Made by a program: the position numbers and the translations under genes | DNA from: Chionis minor | Lineage: Eukaryota; Chordata; Aves; Charadriiformes; Chionididae | Direction of reading: 5' to 3' | NCBI GenBank assembly: GCA_013398295.1 | Contig: VZSF01001097.1 | Location: forward strand, 1-64,000 | DNA: 64,000 bases | Notes under the pieces: generated by a model | The model's input: only the letters and a program-made list of their open reading frames with translations | Told to the model about the DNA's origin: nothing | Databases searched by the model: none | Shown here: positions 19,331 through 32,300 of the stretch, in pieces | How the letters are laid out: each line of letters begins with the position of its first letter | Position numbering within the stretch: position 1 is the first letter of the stretch

Positions 19331-22300
19331 TTGTGGCATGGACTGTGTAACAGCCGTGCGTAGCTGCCTGGTCTTACGCAGGAGCCGGGTGAAGAGGTAA
19401 TGCTTATCCACTCCAGCAATAAAAAGTGTTTTTAAATAGCTGAGTGTGCTCCAGCTCCTTCCCCTACGCCTGTTCACGGCTGGGGAAGCCAGAAGCAAAG
19501 GGAGAACAGGATGCATTCAAGCCCAGGTGAAAAGTTGTTGCTACGGCCGAGGTTCCTGAGCCTGAATCTGGTGTCCTGAGATTTGTTAGTGTTACAAGTA
19601 GAAAATACCAGCTGTTTCAGTCAGTGCAGGTTGACTGGACGTGGTCGGGCAGGGATAGACACGTAAGGAACGCACGCTCTGTAGGCAGAATTGTAGAACC
19701 ATGTCCCGGAATGACCCAGCCAGCACCTGGCTGCCGGGCGCTGTGCGGGTGTTAACCGTGTCCTGCTCTCTCGCGTGCTGAACGCAGCCGTGAACCTGCT
19801 GCCTTGTGTAGAAATTTTAGCTTAAACTAAGGCCTTTGAGCCAAGATAGTGCAAGATTTGATTTTAGAAGCGTGTGCACTTGCTCCCCTGGGTTAATGTT
19901 TAAATACATAAATAAATTTGAGAAATGTTTTCCAACTCTGAACGCTGCAATCTTGTGCTAATGTACGAGATTGAAAGTGAAATGGATTTTCATGATTGAA
20001 GCCAGCTCGAGCCAAGGAGAACAAGTGGTATATAATTAAAAAATCTGAGGCTAATTTGTCTTTAAAGTCTCTAAAACGTTTTTAATTGGACTCTAGCTTT
20101 TAAATTACTTGAATAATGCTTGAAAGTGTTATTTGTACCTCCTATGTCATCTGCATTTTTGTTTTGTCTTTCTTTTGTTTTTTTTTTTCCTTCTCCAAAT
20201 CCTCACAAATGCTCTTTTAGAGGATTTATATTGGCCTGGCTTTTTGGGGGTGGCCCAGAGCTTTCCATCCTAAAATAGTCACAAGTGCTTTTTGGTGACT
20301 GTGTGCCCGTTGAGGTAACACCTCTGGCCTGTGCGTTGCACAGACGCATGGAAGGGGACCCTGTCTGTCCTGCTCACACTGAGACAAATGGTGTCAGGAG
20401 GCAGTCGAAGACACCGACATTGAGATTTTATTTTTCTTTTAAATAGTCAATCAATAGAGCCAGGAATTGAATGCAAACCACTAGTATACCAACCGCCAGA
20501 TTATGCTGCCCTTAATGACGGTCATTAACTTTTTCTGATAGAATTTTCAACCTCATTCTTTACCCTGTGTGACTTTTCATATGGCGTCTTCTACCTGCAT
20601 GCATGTTGTGTGCTGGTGGCCTTGTTTTGAAAACTTTACTAGTCCATGTCTGTTCTCAAACCCGTAATTCCCTTCTCTTGTCCTTTAAACCCAGGCTCTT
20701 CCTCTCTTTGAAGTATTTTCACGTAACCTCAATATCTAATGGAGTTCAGAGTAAGCATATTATTTCTGTATGTTGTTTACACCAAGCCTATTAAAATTCA
20801 GTTGTCTTTGCAAAATAGAAAATGGTTGTCTCCAAAGTCACTTGGTGCACAGTGGTTTTTTATTGTATTTTGTCTCTCCCTCTCAGGAAAAACTTCTGCA
20901 TTTTTCCTTTGGGAAAACTTAAAGTTGTTTGCTTTTTCTCAGATGGACTTTCAATTCCCACTGGTAAAGAATGTATTTTGTTGGCTCTAATAGAAAGGAG
21001 GACATGTGATGTGTTTTGAAAATTTAACTCTACCGGGATTCATGCTGAGGCTGCTTATAAGTTCACATTTCAAGCATTTATATCTCTCTGCAGGAAAATC
21101 TGTGGCTACAAGTAGACTCATAAAATAGGCTTTTCTCTGGCTGTTTCCTTCCACCTACCGAAATGGAGGGGTTTTTGCTGTTTTTGGATTTAAACACAGT
21201 GCTCTTTCTAGCTGTGAAACAAACAGGATAAGAGTAAGTTTAGCAGTTTCACCCTGAAACTTTTCAGAGCCCTTCAGAAACACAATTGCTCATCTTACCA
21301 CTAAAATGCAACCACTTCTGAACAGGAATATGGTTGTCTTCAAACCACACAGTTCTTCATCAAGGAAGTCAAAGAGCCAGTGCAGCAGGAGTGATCAGTA
21401 AATGAGACGAACAGTAACTGCATAAGCTAAAGAAGGCACGAATGCTGGACACAAGGTTTTCTCCTCTGAGAAAAAAGATGTTGTGGGTTTTAACTGTGGT
21501 CCTGGTCATTCCAGTATTTTATGAGCACTCTTCTTTGCCTCCGACACTGCATTGTCCCTGTGCTGCTTCCCCAGCATCCCATCATGACGCATGGTTGGGG
21601 AAGGCGCTGCAACCTGTATTCTGAAAGAGTGGTGCTGGTTTTGAAAGGTCCTTCCTAACCCTGAAGGTTGCAGCTACGTTGAGATGTGCGGGGTCAGCCC
21701 TGGTCAGAAATCCATCACCGTGACAGCTTAGCAAAATTGCAGTAAGGCAAGTCCTAAATATGCTCACTGGAGCACATCAGGAACTCAACAGAGGGATGGA
21801 AAAGGCAACACCTGCGGGTCTCTTCCAGCACTATGCTTGTGAATGAGTTAGTGTATAGTCAGTGCATGTCGTGTCTTAGTAGTTTTAATTTTCTTGATCT
21901 CTTATACCAGCAGGTTGCTGCAAAAATGAAGTTTGTTTCCATTTTTAAAGCTTCCTTATAATGAAAATTAAAAAATTAAACATAAAGGCATTTCTCTTGT
22001 GTTTTTCTTTGGTGAAACTTATTAAATAATCCATGTATTATGACCTATGTTTGGTGTTTGACTGCTTCTGAAAGTTTTAGCCATTGTAGGATGTAGGAGA
22101 AAGTCAGAGCAATGATCCATTAGAACATCATGCAAAGGCTTATCAGCTTCTATTCCAGGAGCTTGCTTGGCTTTACCTGGATAACATTACCACCAGGATG
22201 TCCTTCACTCCTCACGTGCCAAGATCTTTGCTTGGGTAGATGCAGCTTTCCCATCCTCGCTCTCCAATGGTTGGTAAACGTGGCGCCTGTGGAGCCTGTA

Positions 22301-25300
22301 ACCTTTTCTGGGAAGAGCAGAACATCTTCTCAGCGTGTTGCTGGGGCTTGTTAAAGGGGTTCCCTTGTGCAGGGCTACTGGTTCATGGAGAGACTGAAAC
22401 GCACACAAGGTGATGCACTTGCTGCTTTTCTACATGCTTGTTCCGCCTGGCAAGTTACACCAGCAGCCTGGTTAGGACGAGTCTATCCTGTGTCGGCCTT
22501 GCAAAGGAGGCACAGGGAAGGGGAGGATGTTTCCAAGGGAATGGAGGGAGCCTGTGTCACCGCAGCCGAACCTCTGCCGCCTCCCTCCCACCTGAGCAGG
22601 TTTCTCCCCTGGTGTCTCTCCGTTAGCAGTGCTGGCCCCAGCTGGAGGAGGCAGCTCTCCCTCCCTTGCACAGACAGCACTGCAGGAGGCTGGAGAGGTT
22701 CTGTACCTGGGCAGGTGGGTGGGTGACTGCAGGGGGGCGGGCTGTGGATGTTTCTTTTAATGAGATTAATTTGCAGTTTGGTCAGGTCCGCTTGTATCTG
22801 GAAGTGGGTGTCTGTGTAGGCTTATGCTCGAAAGCTTCATTGACAAGTGCCTCCCCAGAACACAGAGACACAACAGCATAATTCCCTACGAAGAGAGCTG
22901 CACAAAATTGCACAGGGGAAAAAAAAAAAAAAAAAGGCTTGTGTTCTATTTGATCAGAAACATTTGATTTAGCTCCTTGCCTGGAGCGTCCCTGGATTAC
23001 GTGGCAGTGAGGAATGACGTGGGATTGAAGAACACTGCATTCCAGCTTTTGAATCTTCACATCTACTGTCTATGCCCTGAAAATGTTTTCTAATAACACT
23101 CACTAACTCTCCAGAAAATATGTGGAGGTTGCTCTGTATTCGGTGGCAGTTGGGAGCAGACGCTGATACTCGCCTGGTCTGTACTGGAGGTCCTGGATTC
23201 AAAGTCTGCCGACAGACTGACCATATGGTGCTACTGTGTAACAGGATTGATTTCTGCATCTGAAAGCTTTTTCCTTCTAATTTTTTATATACTTTAATTT
23301 TTTTTGTTCCTGGGCTACAGACTGGGATCTAAATAACACACTGAGCTAATAAAGACTAATGATTGGGGTACACCTGGGAAACGTGTGGCAGTGGGGAATT
23401 GGCCTCCGAGCACCAGAGCTCTTCTCGCTCCTGGTAAATGGGTCCTCTTCCTCCCTGTCGTCAGGAATTGAATTCCAGTTATGGTTCTCTGGGGAACTGA
23501 GACTGAAATCCCAGTCTGCAGTCCTGAATGGTGCCTGAATTCATGTCTGCGAATTTGAGTCGGATGGGCACGACTTACCCTGGTGCAGCTCTCTTGTGCT
23601 TCCTCTTCTGTCCACCTTCGTGCTAGTGGCACTTGGAGGTACTTTTTCCCTTTAGTAAATCGGGCCTTTCATGTGGTAGATTAAATATAAATTTCATCCA
23701 GTGAAATCAGACAGCTTGTAAAGGTTGGGTCGCTGTCCTTTCACAGATGGGCCAGCCGAGGCACAGAGATGAGTTGGCTTGGAGGCAGCGGATGGCTCCG
23801 TCTCTGTGTTCCCACTGCGAGCTGTGTTTGCCGGAATGTGCTGCCTCCCACGTGCGAGAACGGAGGTCAGGCTCCGAGCTGGAATTTGAACAGAGCTGCG
23901 CAGCTGCCCTGTCCCCTTCCCTTTGCTGAGCGCTGCTCTGCCGAGGTGCTGTTACCTACATGATTTCGAACCTCTAGGTGAGGTTTGGAACAAGTTTTGT
24001 TGGCTTCCTGCCAGGACAAACAGACATCAAGCCTGTAAATCAACAATGATGCAAATAAAAATGTGAGAAGGGGATCGGTGGATAAAGAGGATAATCCATG
24101 TGCTTCCTGTGTGTGATCCCATCCAAGAGACCTTCTCGCACCTTTGCTTCTTTTTGGTATCCTTTTACTCCTCCACCTCCCACTCCTTACTGTAAGGTCC
24201 AAAGTTCTAAGAGCTATGTCAGAAATGCCACAGGAAGGAAACAAATGGCCTTGTTAGGAGTTTATATTGTCAAGCCTCAGTGTGTGAGCAGTGAGCCAGG
24301 TTTTATAAAGTGCAGAAGACTTGCTTTGAAGTCCTTGGATATAAAATATGTTCTACTTTCAAAGCCTTCTACATGTTTGCTTTTTTTTCCCCCCAAAGTT
24401 TTCTTTGCAACCCGGAGGGCTCCATTTGATAAGAAGCCCAAATTCTGTGGATCAGCTTGATTCAGAGTTTGGGGTGAGGAGAACACCGTGTGGTCAAAGG
24501 CTCGTGCAGCAAGTGCCGGAGCTGGAGCTGCCAACTGCTGCCAGCGGGGTGGGGTGTGGGAGGGGGCACGGGGCCTGGAGAGGATTACCGGGGTAAGGCG
24601 TGCTTGATTACAGCATCCAGAACTTGCCTCACAGGTGATCTTACTGGAGGAGGAAGCCCTCCAAACTGGAGAATGCGCCTTCACAGGCAGCCGCCACCTC
24701 ATCACCACAGCAGTGCCAGTCCAGAGCCCAGCTCTGCGTCCAGCATCGCACCTGCAGCTTCCCCCGGTTCCAGCGCTGCGTGGGAAGGCTTAAAACCTTT
24801 GGACCTGTCAGCGCTGCAAGGAAGTGACAACCCAGCCAGCCCTACACTGGGTACCTTGGCTACCAGGTGACACCTAATGAGACCCGAGTGCCCGGTTGCC
24901 AGCCCTACTGGGAAGCACGGATCGGGGTCTCCTGGGCACGCAGACCTCGCCCCTGCGGCAGGCTGGTGGTGCCCACGGCGGGACAGCTTGCGCTGGCACT
25001 CGCGTCAGACCAAGCTGGTGCACAGGCCCTGCTGCGGAGCGTGTGGGCAAAGAGTAGCCACACAGTGACTACCTGCCAGATAACTCACTGTTTGTTGGAT
25101 TAAAGGACTGGACATGTGAAAGTTGTTTTCACGTTAAAAAAAAAAAAATGTTGGAAGAAGAGAGCATCTTGTTAAGTCTTCTGCCACAGTAGCACTTACT
25201 TTCATCTACTGAAAGTGATGCGGCATTTATTTAGGCAGAGTGTCCTAGACCCGTAATTATAGCTCACAAATGAGAGAAACCAAAAATGATTGTGGATTTG

Positions 25301-26264
25301 TATCTGGAAAAGCAAGTGCTCCATGGCCAGGAAGGAATGAGTGTGATAAATGAGTTGGTTGAGGCAAATAGGTTTCATCTGATATCAGGCTGAGGAAACC
25401 ATTGGGAGAGGGATAAGCTAGCAGATGAATGGAGGGTAACTGCAGCCTCTCTTCAGGAGCCTAATTGTAAGATTTGTCTGTTTTCTTCCTTAATTTTTGA
25501 AAGCCAGTAATCTGCAATTCCCTCTGGAGCATCAGCATTGAAACTGGAGAGCAACTTTGTTTTAAATCAGTAAGAAGTGTGATAAATATAATTTTATTTG
25601 CTGTAATTGTTCATTTGTGTCTAGAAGTGAAAACTGAAAGCACTGTCTTCTCTATAGGTACTATATTATTTTTGTATAGTGTCTGCTGCAGCAGAGTGAT
25701 GAGAGCATAATTTGTAATTACTGTGGCATGTAAAGTCCCCAGATGGGGGGAAGGCTGCTGTAAACCTCTCTGGGGATATACGCCTCTGTAGCTCGGGGAT
25801 TCTTTGTGCTTGAAAAAGAGCAGAATGCCACAAGTGGAAGGAGGACACGGCAATACATAATCTCGTTTCATGAGCAGAAGTAACTGTACACAGGAAGGCC
25901 AAGGATGAATCATGTAAGAAGTTTTGCGCAGCCCTTTGGAACTTCTGCTGAGGAAGTTCTCTGGAGGGCACTCTGAAATAATTCAGCCTTTTATAGGGGC
26001 ATGTCCCAAATAAACTTGTCCTTCTTCTGCCAGAGGCTCCCTCATTCCGTGAAAAGCTGTTCAGGTTTGTCCTTCCTGTCCCTGCTTAAATGCTTTTATC
26101 CTTCCTTCCTTGCAAAGACTAACTTGTGTGAGTTGCTGGTCTTCTGGTGATGGCGAACGGGCAAGCAAAGGTTGAAATGGTTGATGTCTGTTCTGGCAGG
26201 AACTCCCAAGTGCTGTGCTGGTTTGTGCTGGGATCTTACAATCACTTCTCTTTATTTATTTCAG
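19331..26264 (+). other. SGSM2: SGSM2 intron 1 (5' end in the gap)
   Basis: No coding exon is recognised. It holds a T10 run at 20181, an A16 run at about 22920, a strong G-quadruplex motif at 24545-24573 and a GC-rich island-like patch at about 24480-25040. The acceptor at its end is TTTATTTATTTCAG. Confidence 0.65.
24545..24573 (+). other. G-quadruplex motif
   Basis: Five G runs (GGGG-T-GGGG-TGT-GGG-A-GGGGG-CAC-GGGG) with loops of 1-3 bases fit the canonical intramolecular G4 pattern on the + strand. Confidence 0.8.
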
Positions 26265-26340
26265 GTAAAGCAGATCATGGAAGAAGCTGTCACCCGGAAA
26301 TTTGTACATGAAGACAGCAGTCACATCATCGCCTTATGTG
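26265..26340 (+). CDS. SGSM2: SGSM2 exon 2
   Basis: The exon is 76 nt and encodes [20 protein letters not shown] and IIALC plus one base of a glycine codon. The acceptor is TTTATTTCAG and the donor TGTG|GTAAAT. It begins in phase 0. It is the start of the RUN region. Confidence 0.95.
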
Positions 26341-29300
26341 GTAAATGACACACAAAAGAGCTAATGCTACATAATTGTACTTTTCCTACAGAAATGTGTT
26401 CTCTCTGCTGGTAATGCAGGGATTTAAATATTAGAAATCATGGAGTTCAGGTCCCTGACACCTTTTTCTTTACATTTGCTACATCTGTGTGTACATTATA
26501 AATAAGAAAGTAACTTTTATTAAAATGGCATGATCCAAAATAAGTACCAAGCTAAAACAACAAGGTGATTTACTAGGAAGCACTGGTAGGTTAAAAAATA
26601 TGTATTTGGAGATAAGATACAACCCAGAGAATAACTGCCAAAAAATGAAGTTTTCACAGTTACAGGTTAAAATCCGGCAGCTACCTTCCAGCTGAAAGTA
26701 CTTTGTTCTGTAAGTTGTCGCAATGTATTTGAAGTATCTCATTTTGAGTATAGGTGGCAGAATCCAGCCCAAAAAGTCACTGAAAGAGCTGTTGCCTTTT
26801 TTAAAAGAAGAGAAACAATGGAAATCTCAGTGACTTTTCTAGCCAACGTCATGCCACTGGCCAGTTGGCATGTCTGCTCTCCACTCTGCACTGAATGCTG
26901 TGTTACGTAAATGGTGCATTTGAGAGATTGAGGTCTAGGCTTTGACATTGTGGGCATTCTTGTATATTTTTTAATATAATCAGTGAGCCGTTATGTTGGT
27001 GACTTTTCCTTATTACTGTATGTTGGAAGTTGCATTACCAAGAATTAGCAAGAAAATAAAATTTCATTGGAGGTAACATCATGTATACCGAGGGCAGCTG
27101 GTGTTTCAGAACTCTATGAAACAATCAAATTCCGAATGAATTCTAAAATTTGGCGGTGGTTTGCCTGGTCCCTGCAGACTTAGGCTGATGTGTGTGTGTT
27201 ATGAGGATGGAGTGAAGCAGACCCTGGGTGGGTGGGTGGATAAAGGATGGTCCAATGCTGGATTGTCCGTAGGGGTCGGCTCCCGAAAGTCCACGCCAAG
27301 TACTCCTTTGGCGACTTAGCCGCTCCATTCAGTGCCTGAGAAGGAACTGTTGGATGCTGGTTTGACAGTTCTGAAATCTAGCCCTTAATTTACTAGGGCC
27401 AGTATAAATTTGACACTGTTCTTCAGACTTCGGTGTGTGGAGAAACAACACAGCAAGATACCGCTGAGAATTAGAACTATGTACAATTGTAAATGTGTAT
27501 GTCGGCCTGTGAATTCTTGGCTGCTTTCTCTTCATGCTTCAAATTGAAGACTTAACTGGGAGCGATGCTGAGAATGATTGGAGAACAGCCATCATCTAAA
27601 CACTTCTGGATTTCACAGAATGGAGTGTTTGCAGCCAGGCGTACCCAGTTATGTGTTGATGACAGTGGAGAGGTTAAGAAGAGTGGAAGTTAGATCTGGC
27701 TTTGGAGATAAGTGGACTGTTTAGACAAAGAAGTGTTGACACGTGTTTCTGAAAGCCAAAGTCAGAGAATAGTAACCTTTTCCTGTGGCAGCGTTGAAAA
27801 TTCCAACTTGCTGTGCAGTACACAGATATTATGTATGCAAGGCTAATCTTTCACTAGCCTGCTTGCTGTTTCCAAGTTAGCTTTTACTTACAGCTTAGGA
27901 GAATTTATTCATCCCTACATATTCCGTGCAGGAATGCAAGATTTGGCCACGTTTTCTGGCTAATGTTTTATTGCTATTAATATAGACTGCAGCCATTTCC
28001 TCCATTTAGCTTCTGGTTATGTTACTCCCCTTTTGTCTGCTGTATATTTGTACTATACAGAGGAGAAAAAGTGACTGAGGAAAATGGTCCGGGGGAAGGA
28101 GCCCTGAGCCAGTGCCCTTGCTGCGGGCTGCCTGTTTGATCTGGAGAGCTCCTGGTGTGGCGTGTCTGTTCCCTGCCTTTGAAATTATATTCTGTAAGAT
28201 GTGCTGCAGTGTTGATGTAAGGGGTAGTGGGGCGGCAGCTATTTCTGTTAGAATCTGCTCGGCCGAAATTAGGAATACTGTGACATCTTCTTAATATTTC
28301 TCCCTTCCTCCCACTGTGATTCCAGTTGGTTTTGTGTTCTGAATTATGTAGAGTCTGAAGAACTAATAGCTCTCCGTGAGCTGCCTGATTATTGCCCAGC
28401 AATCCTACCTATCCTAAGGAAGTATTCCAACCTGCAGCTGCTTTGAATGTAGGACTTAATTATCTCTAAACCAGAAGTAGGTGAAGCTGAATGTTCTGCT
28501 AGCACTTCAGCTAACTGAATGGAAAAACCATTTCCAGTAGATTTGGCTAACAGCTCCTGGCTGGGGCTCTCCTGTGTGGTTCTCTTCCCTCCCCCACTAC
28601 AGTTTCATGTGCCTCTTCAAGAGGTTTTTCCCTTCTATTTAAAATTGGATTGGTTCAGTACATGAGTCACTTTCAGTGAATCTTTGTTATAAATATAGAA
28701 TTCTTGTGAATCATTTTACTCTCCTGCAAGGCTGAGTTTAGCAAGAGTCTCTTAAATACAGAGTAGTTGATTTTCAGGGCCTGGCTGCATCAGTAACCAA
28801 AAATTTCCTAGCTCTCCTAGGTCCTAAATGGCTGAAGGTGCCAATTCAGTAGTGTGCGCCACTTTCCCCAAGCCCTTAGTGCCTCTCTGTTACCATCCAT
28901 GGGGTTTGTAAGGACAAGAAAGTCTAAGGCTGAGATGGTAGACTCGGCGTTCACCGTTGAGTGAGCAGAGCTCAGGTACATCACATTTTAAGCAGAAGGA
29001 AGTTTTTCACAGTCTGGCTGGCCCTTAAAATGTGTCTCCGTGGTCCTGGGTTCAGTCTGTAGGATGCCATTGGACAGAAGAGCAGCTCATGGTGTGTAGG
29101 CTTCGTTTGCAACTCTAGAGGAGCTTCTAAGGGATTTGACTCTATGGAGATACGTGTGCATCCAATGGGTGTGAGGGCCCCTCTCCTGCTCCAAGATCAC
29201 CCTAATGAGACCACAGGAGACGTGTGTATTGTATTGAGATAGGACACAGTCTCCGCACTGCCTGTCTAACCTGTTGAGCGTGGAGGATGAAGCAGTGAGC

Positions 29301-32300
29301 TCACCTTTGCAAGCTCTTGAAGGAAATGCCATTCTCCGGCCCAGGGGCAGCTCTGTGCCACCCTTGCTGGCCCCTGGAGGAGTAACACCTCCGTGCCGGT
29401 CAGTTCTACTCAGCCAGTGGGAGAGAGTTTTTGTAGCCACAATGACTCTGCTTACATCTACAGTCTTCACCTCAGTGATTTAAGAGAAGGAAAACAGAGG
29501 TGATATTTTCATCCGTGTGGGGAAGCAAAGAATGCAGATGTTTTTTGTATCTGTTCTCAACCCAGTTTATAACCTAGTTCCATTCCAGTTACTCTTTCAT
29601 CCTGTCCAGTTTCTAAAAGATCTCGCTCTGTGATTCAGAGCTGTAGCAGTTCAGTTTGGACTGTGTGCAGTGTGGCTAATTTGTGCCATATTGGGACAAA
29701 AATTCCAAATTTCTTTGGGCTACAGGTTGCAGCTGAGTGAATTTCACTGGTATTGTGTTGTCAGTCCGAGTATAATGAAATGACGCAAGCTCTGGGGATA
29801 TTTGTAGCATCTTTAGGGGCCAGGCGTTTCTGTTAGAAACTGGATGGGGATGTTTTCAGCCTGGGTTATCTGGTGCCGTTTCCTTAGTAACGGTAGCTGA
29901 CATGGCATGACGTAGGGACTGTGCCGTGCTCGTTCAGCTGAGTGCCATCTCTGCGGGCCAGGGAGAACACTGTCGCTCTCCTCCTGCATCCTTTCACCAG
30001 CTTCCCGAAGTTGTCATGGCTGGTCCTGTTCTTGCCAGGAATACTATCCCTTCCCAGCTTTTACACTTCTGAGGGAAAGGGGGAAGAAAAAGGAAGATTA
30101 TCTTCTGTCTGGCTCTGCAGTTACCTAATGTGTGTTTACCAGTAATCAGCAAGCAGGGTTTTCCAGGTTCAGTGCATGACGTTTACTGTGTTTGTCTGAA
30201 AACTACCTGCACCTTTGCTAAGCCTTTTTCTGTGTGGTTGTCTCATCTTTAGACCTGACAGTAACGAGCTACTATAAGCAAAGAATTAAAAAAGAGATTT
30301 AAGTGCCTCATATAGCAAACATAATGGAACATGCCTTATTCGTTAATGGATCCAAGATGAGCGTACCCACATTTATGTCTTCAAGGGTGTGTCATGAATC
30401 TCACAGGACTGATTTTCTCCAAGTGGTGTCCTTTATGTATCCGGTCAAGATCTTTCATTACCTCACTTTTTAATATTTCTTCTCTTTTCCCCATTTCATT
30501 TAAAAAAAAAAAAATGTACAGAAGGTTTCATAGAAGCTAGAAACATACCAGATTAGGATATCTTTACTCCACATGCAGAAAGCCAGTTCAAAGAGTGCTT
30601 GGTGACACTCCTTATCTTGTCAAAAAAAAAAAAAAAAAGCCCTTCAGACACTTTCAATCTCATCTTTGAAACCAGCGTTTTGATGTTTTCCAAAGCATCG
30701 TCTCATTTCCAGTGGGTGTATTTAATGCGAGTGTGGTGAGCTCTGTCGTCCTGTCTGCTCAGCAAGGTAGCCCTGAGGAACTGGGGCAGCCAAGAACCCT
30801 CACAGAGCTGGTGGCTTCAGCAGGGCACAGGCGGGGGCTTCTGCCCGGTTCGCAAGGTCCATGTGCCTCCCGCAACCTCAGAAAGAGAAACTCTGGGAAA
30901 GGCTTCTGCAGGCTTCTCTTCCTTCTCTGCCGTTCATCCCGGTTATTGCATCCATGGTGGAACGGGTGGCCAGACTCTTGTTCGTTACATCGTGGGTCAC
31001 CAGGACATTTGTTCACTGCGCTGCAGGTTTTGCTTGTTTACTCTGTGCACAGAGCTGCAACAGCCGCCCCGGTTGCTCAGTGTATGCGCCGTTTGTCTGC
31101 ATTACTCAAGGGAGGAGGAAAAAGAAAAGGGAGTGAGTGGGGAGCCTTCTCCTGGAAAAGACACTTGAAGCGAGCTGTGTACGCTGCACGTACTTGATGC
31201 TTGACGAATGGGTTATGTTGTCAGAAGGACACTGTTCCTGTAATAATAGTAGTTAAATGTAGAGTATATATTTAATGTCTTGTTTTTAAAGGTAGATTGA
31301 TAAGTACTGTGAAAACAAACTTTGTTCCTACAGTATCTCCCTCGGTGCCCCTAACAGCGTATTGTTCTGATTGGTGTAGTTATTACTTAAGTGCAGCAAG
31401 GATGCTGACAAATAAAAACTGGGATTGTACAAAGTGTTCAACATTCACTGCATGTTTGTTTTACAGGAAATGTGAACTTTGAATTGACTTGTAATTAAAT
31501 AATTGTTCATAGGAGTTGACTGTGGTTGGCCTGGTTTATAATTTAAAGGTATTTTTGTATTGTTTGAAATGAGTCTCCGTAGTTTGTTCTCTTTGAATAA
31601 ATATTTTGAGTGCATTAAATGAAATAATCCTGAATTCTCATGCTGTAAAAAAAAATGCCGTAGACTTTAGGTGGATTACTGAGAGCTGGGATGGGCCAGA
31701 ATCAAAAGGTATGTGTTTAGATGTAAATCCAGCGCGCCTGCTTGTAAAAAGTGAATGTAGCTACTGCATTTTGTGGGAGTGTTAGCAGTAAACATGAGTA
31801 AAAATGGTAACTTGGGCACTGTCAAACATGCAGAACTTGGCTTTTTCATGAGATTTTTATTTGAATTAGGGAAGGGATGAACTGCACGAAAAGGGGGTTT
31901 TGGCCTGAATAGTAAATCTGCTACCAGTAATTAAACCTGTTAATTAAAACGTACAGAATCCCTTTGTGGTTGAAATGAAAAGGCCAGTTCTGATTTTGAG
32001 CTGTCGAAAAGTATTTAATGTTGTGCTTGAGGCTTCCTTTAAACCTTCTTTGAGAACTGTAGGTTTGGGTTGTGTGTGGTCTTTGGGACATGAATGGAGT
32101 GGAAAGAGTTGGGGGCTTCTGCCACTGTCCCTGGGAATTGTGCCACTGGATGTGCCTGGGGACCCGTTGGGGTCTGCTCAAAGCCGTGCTGGGAAATGGA
32201 TGGGTTTACTGCAGGGGCAGCGCCGTTGTCTGTTCCTCCCCCCCAGCAGTGACTGGTATCGATTGTTCTTCAGAGCCCCTCGTGCCAGAGGAAGGGCGAC

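Noticed and set aside
17920..19350. 476-codon open frame across the second CpG island
   Set aside because: Nearly half of it is the N gap, which cannot contain a stop. The rest is GC-biased sequence with no recognisable domain.
21640..21830. Possible CR1 tail (AAGGTCCTTCCTAACCC)
   Set aside because: Only one short match without the flanking CR1 tail order or the terminal repeat.
23735..23900. Possible MIR copy (GGCACAGAGATGAG and GAGCTGGAATTTGAAC)
   Set aside because: The two matching pieces are too far apart for the MIR consensus, so the call is not secure.
30712..31197. 161-codon open frame in SGSM2 intron 2
   Set aside because: No family resemblance and no convincing splice or promoter context. 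Overlapping frames on both strands are equally open, as expected of GC-rich noncoding DNA.
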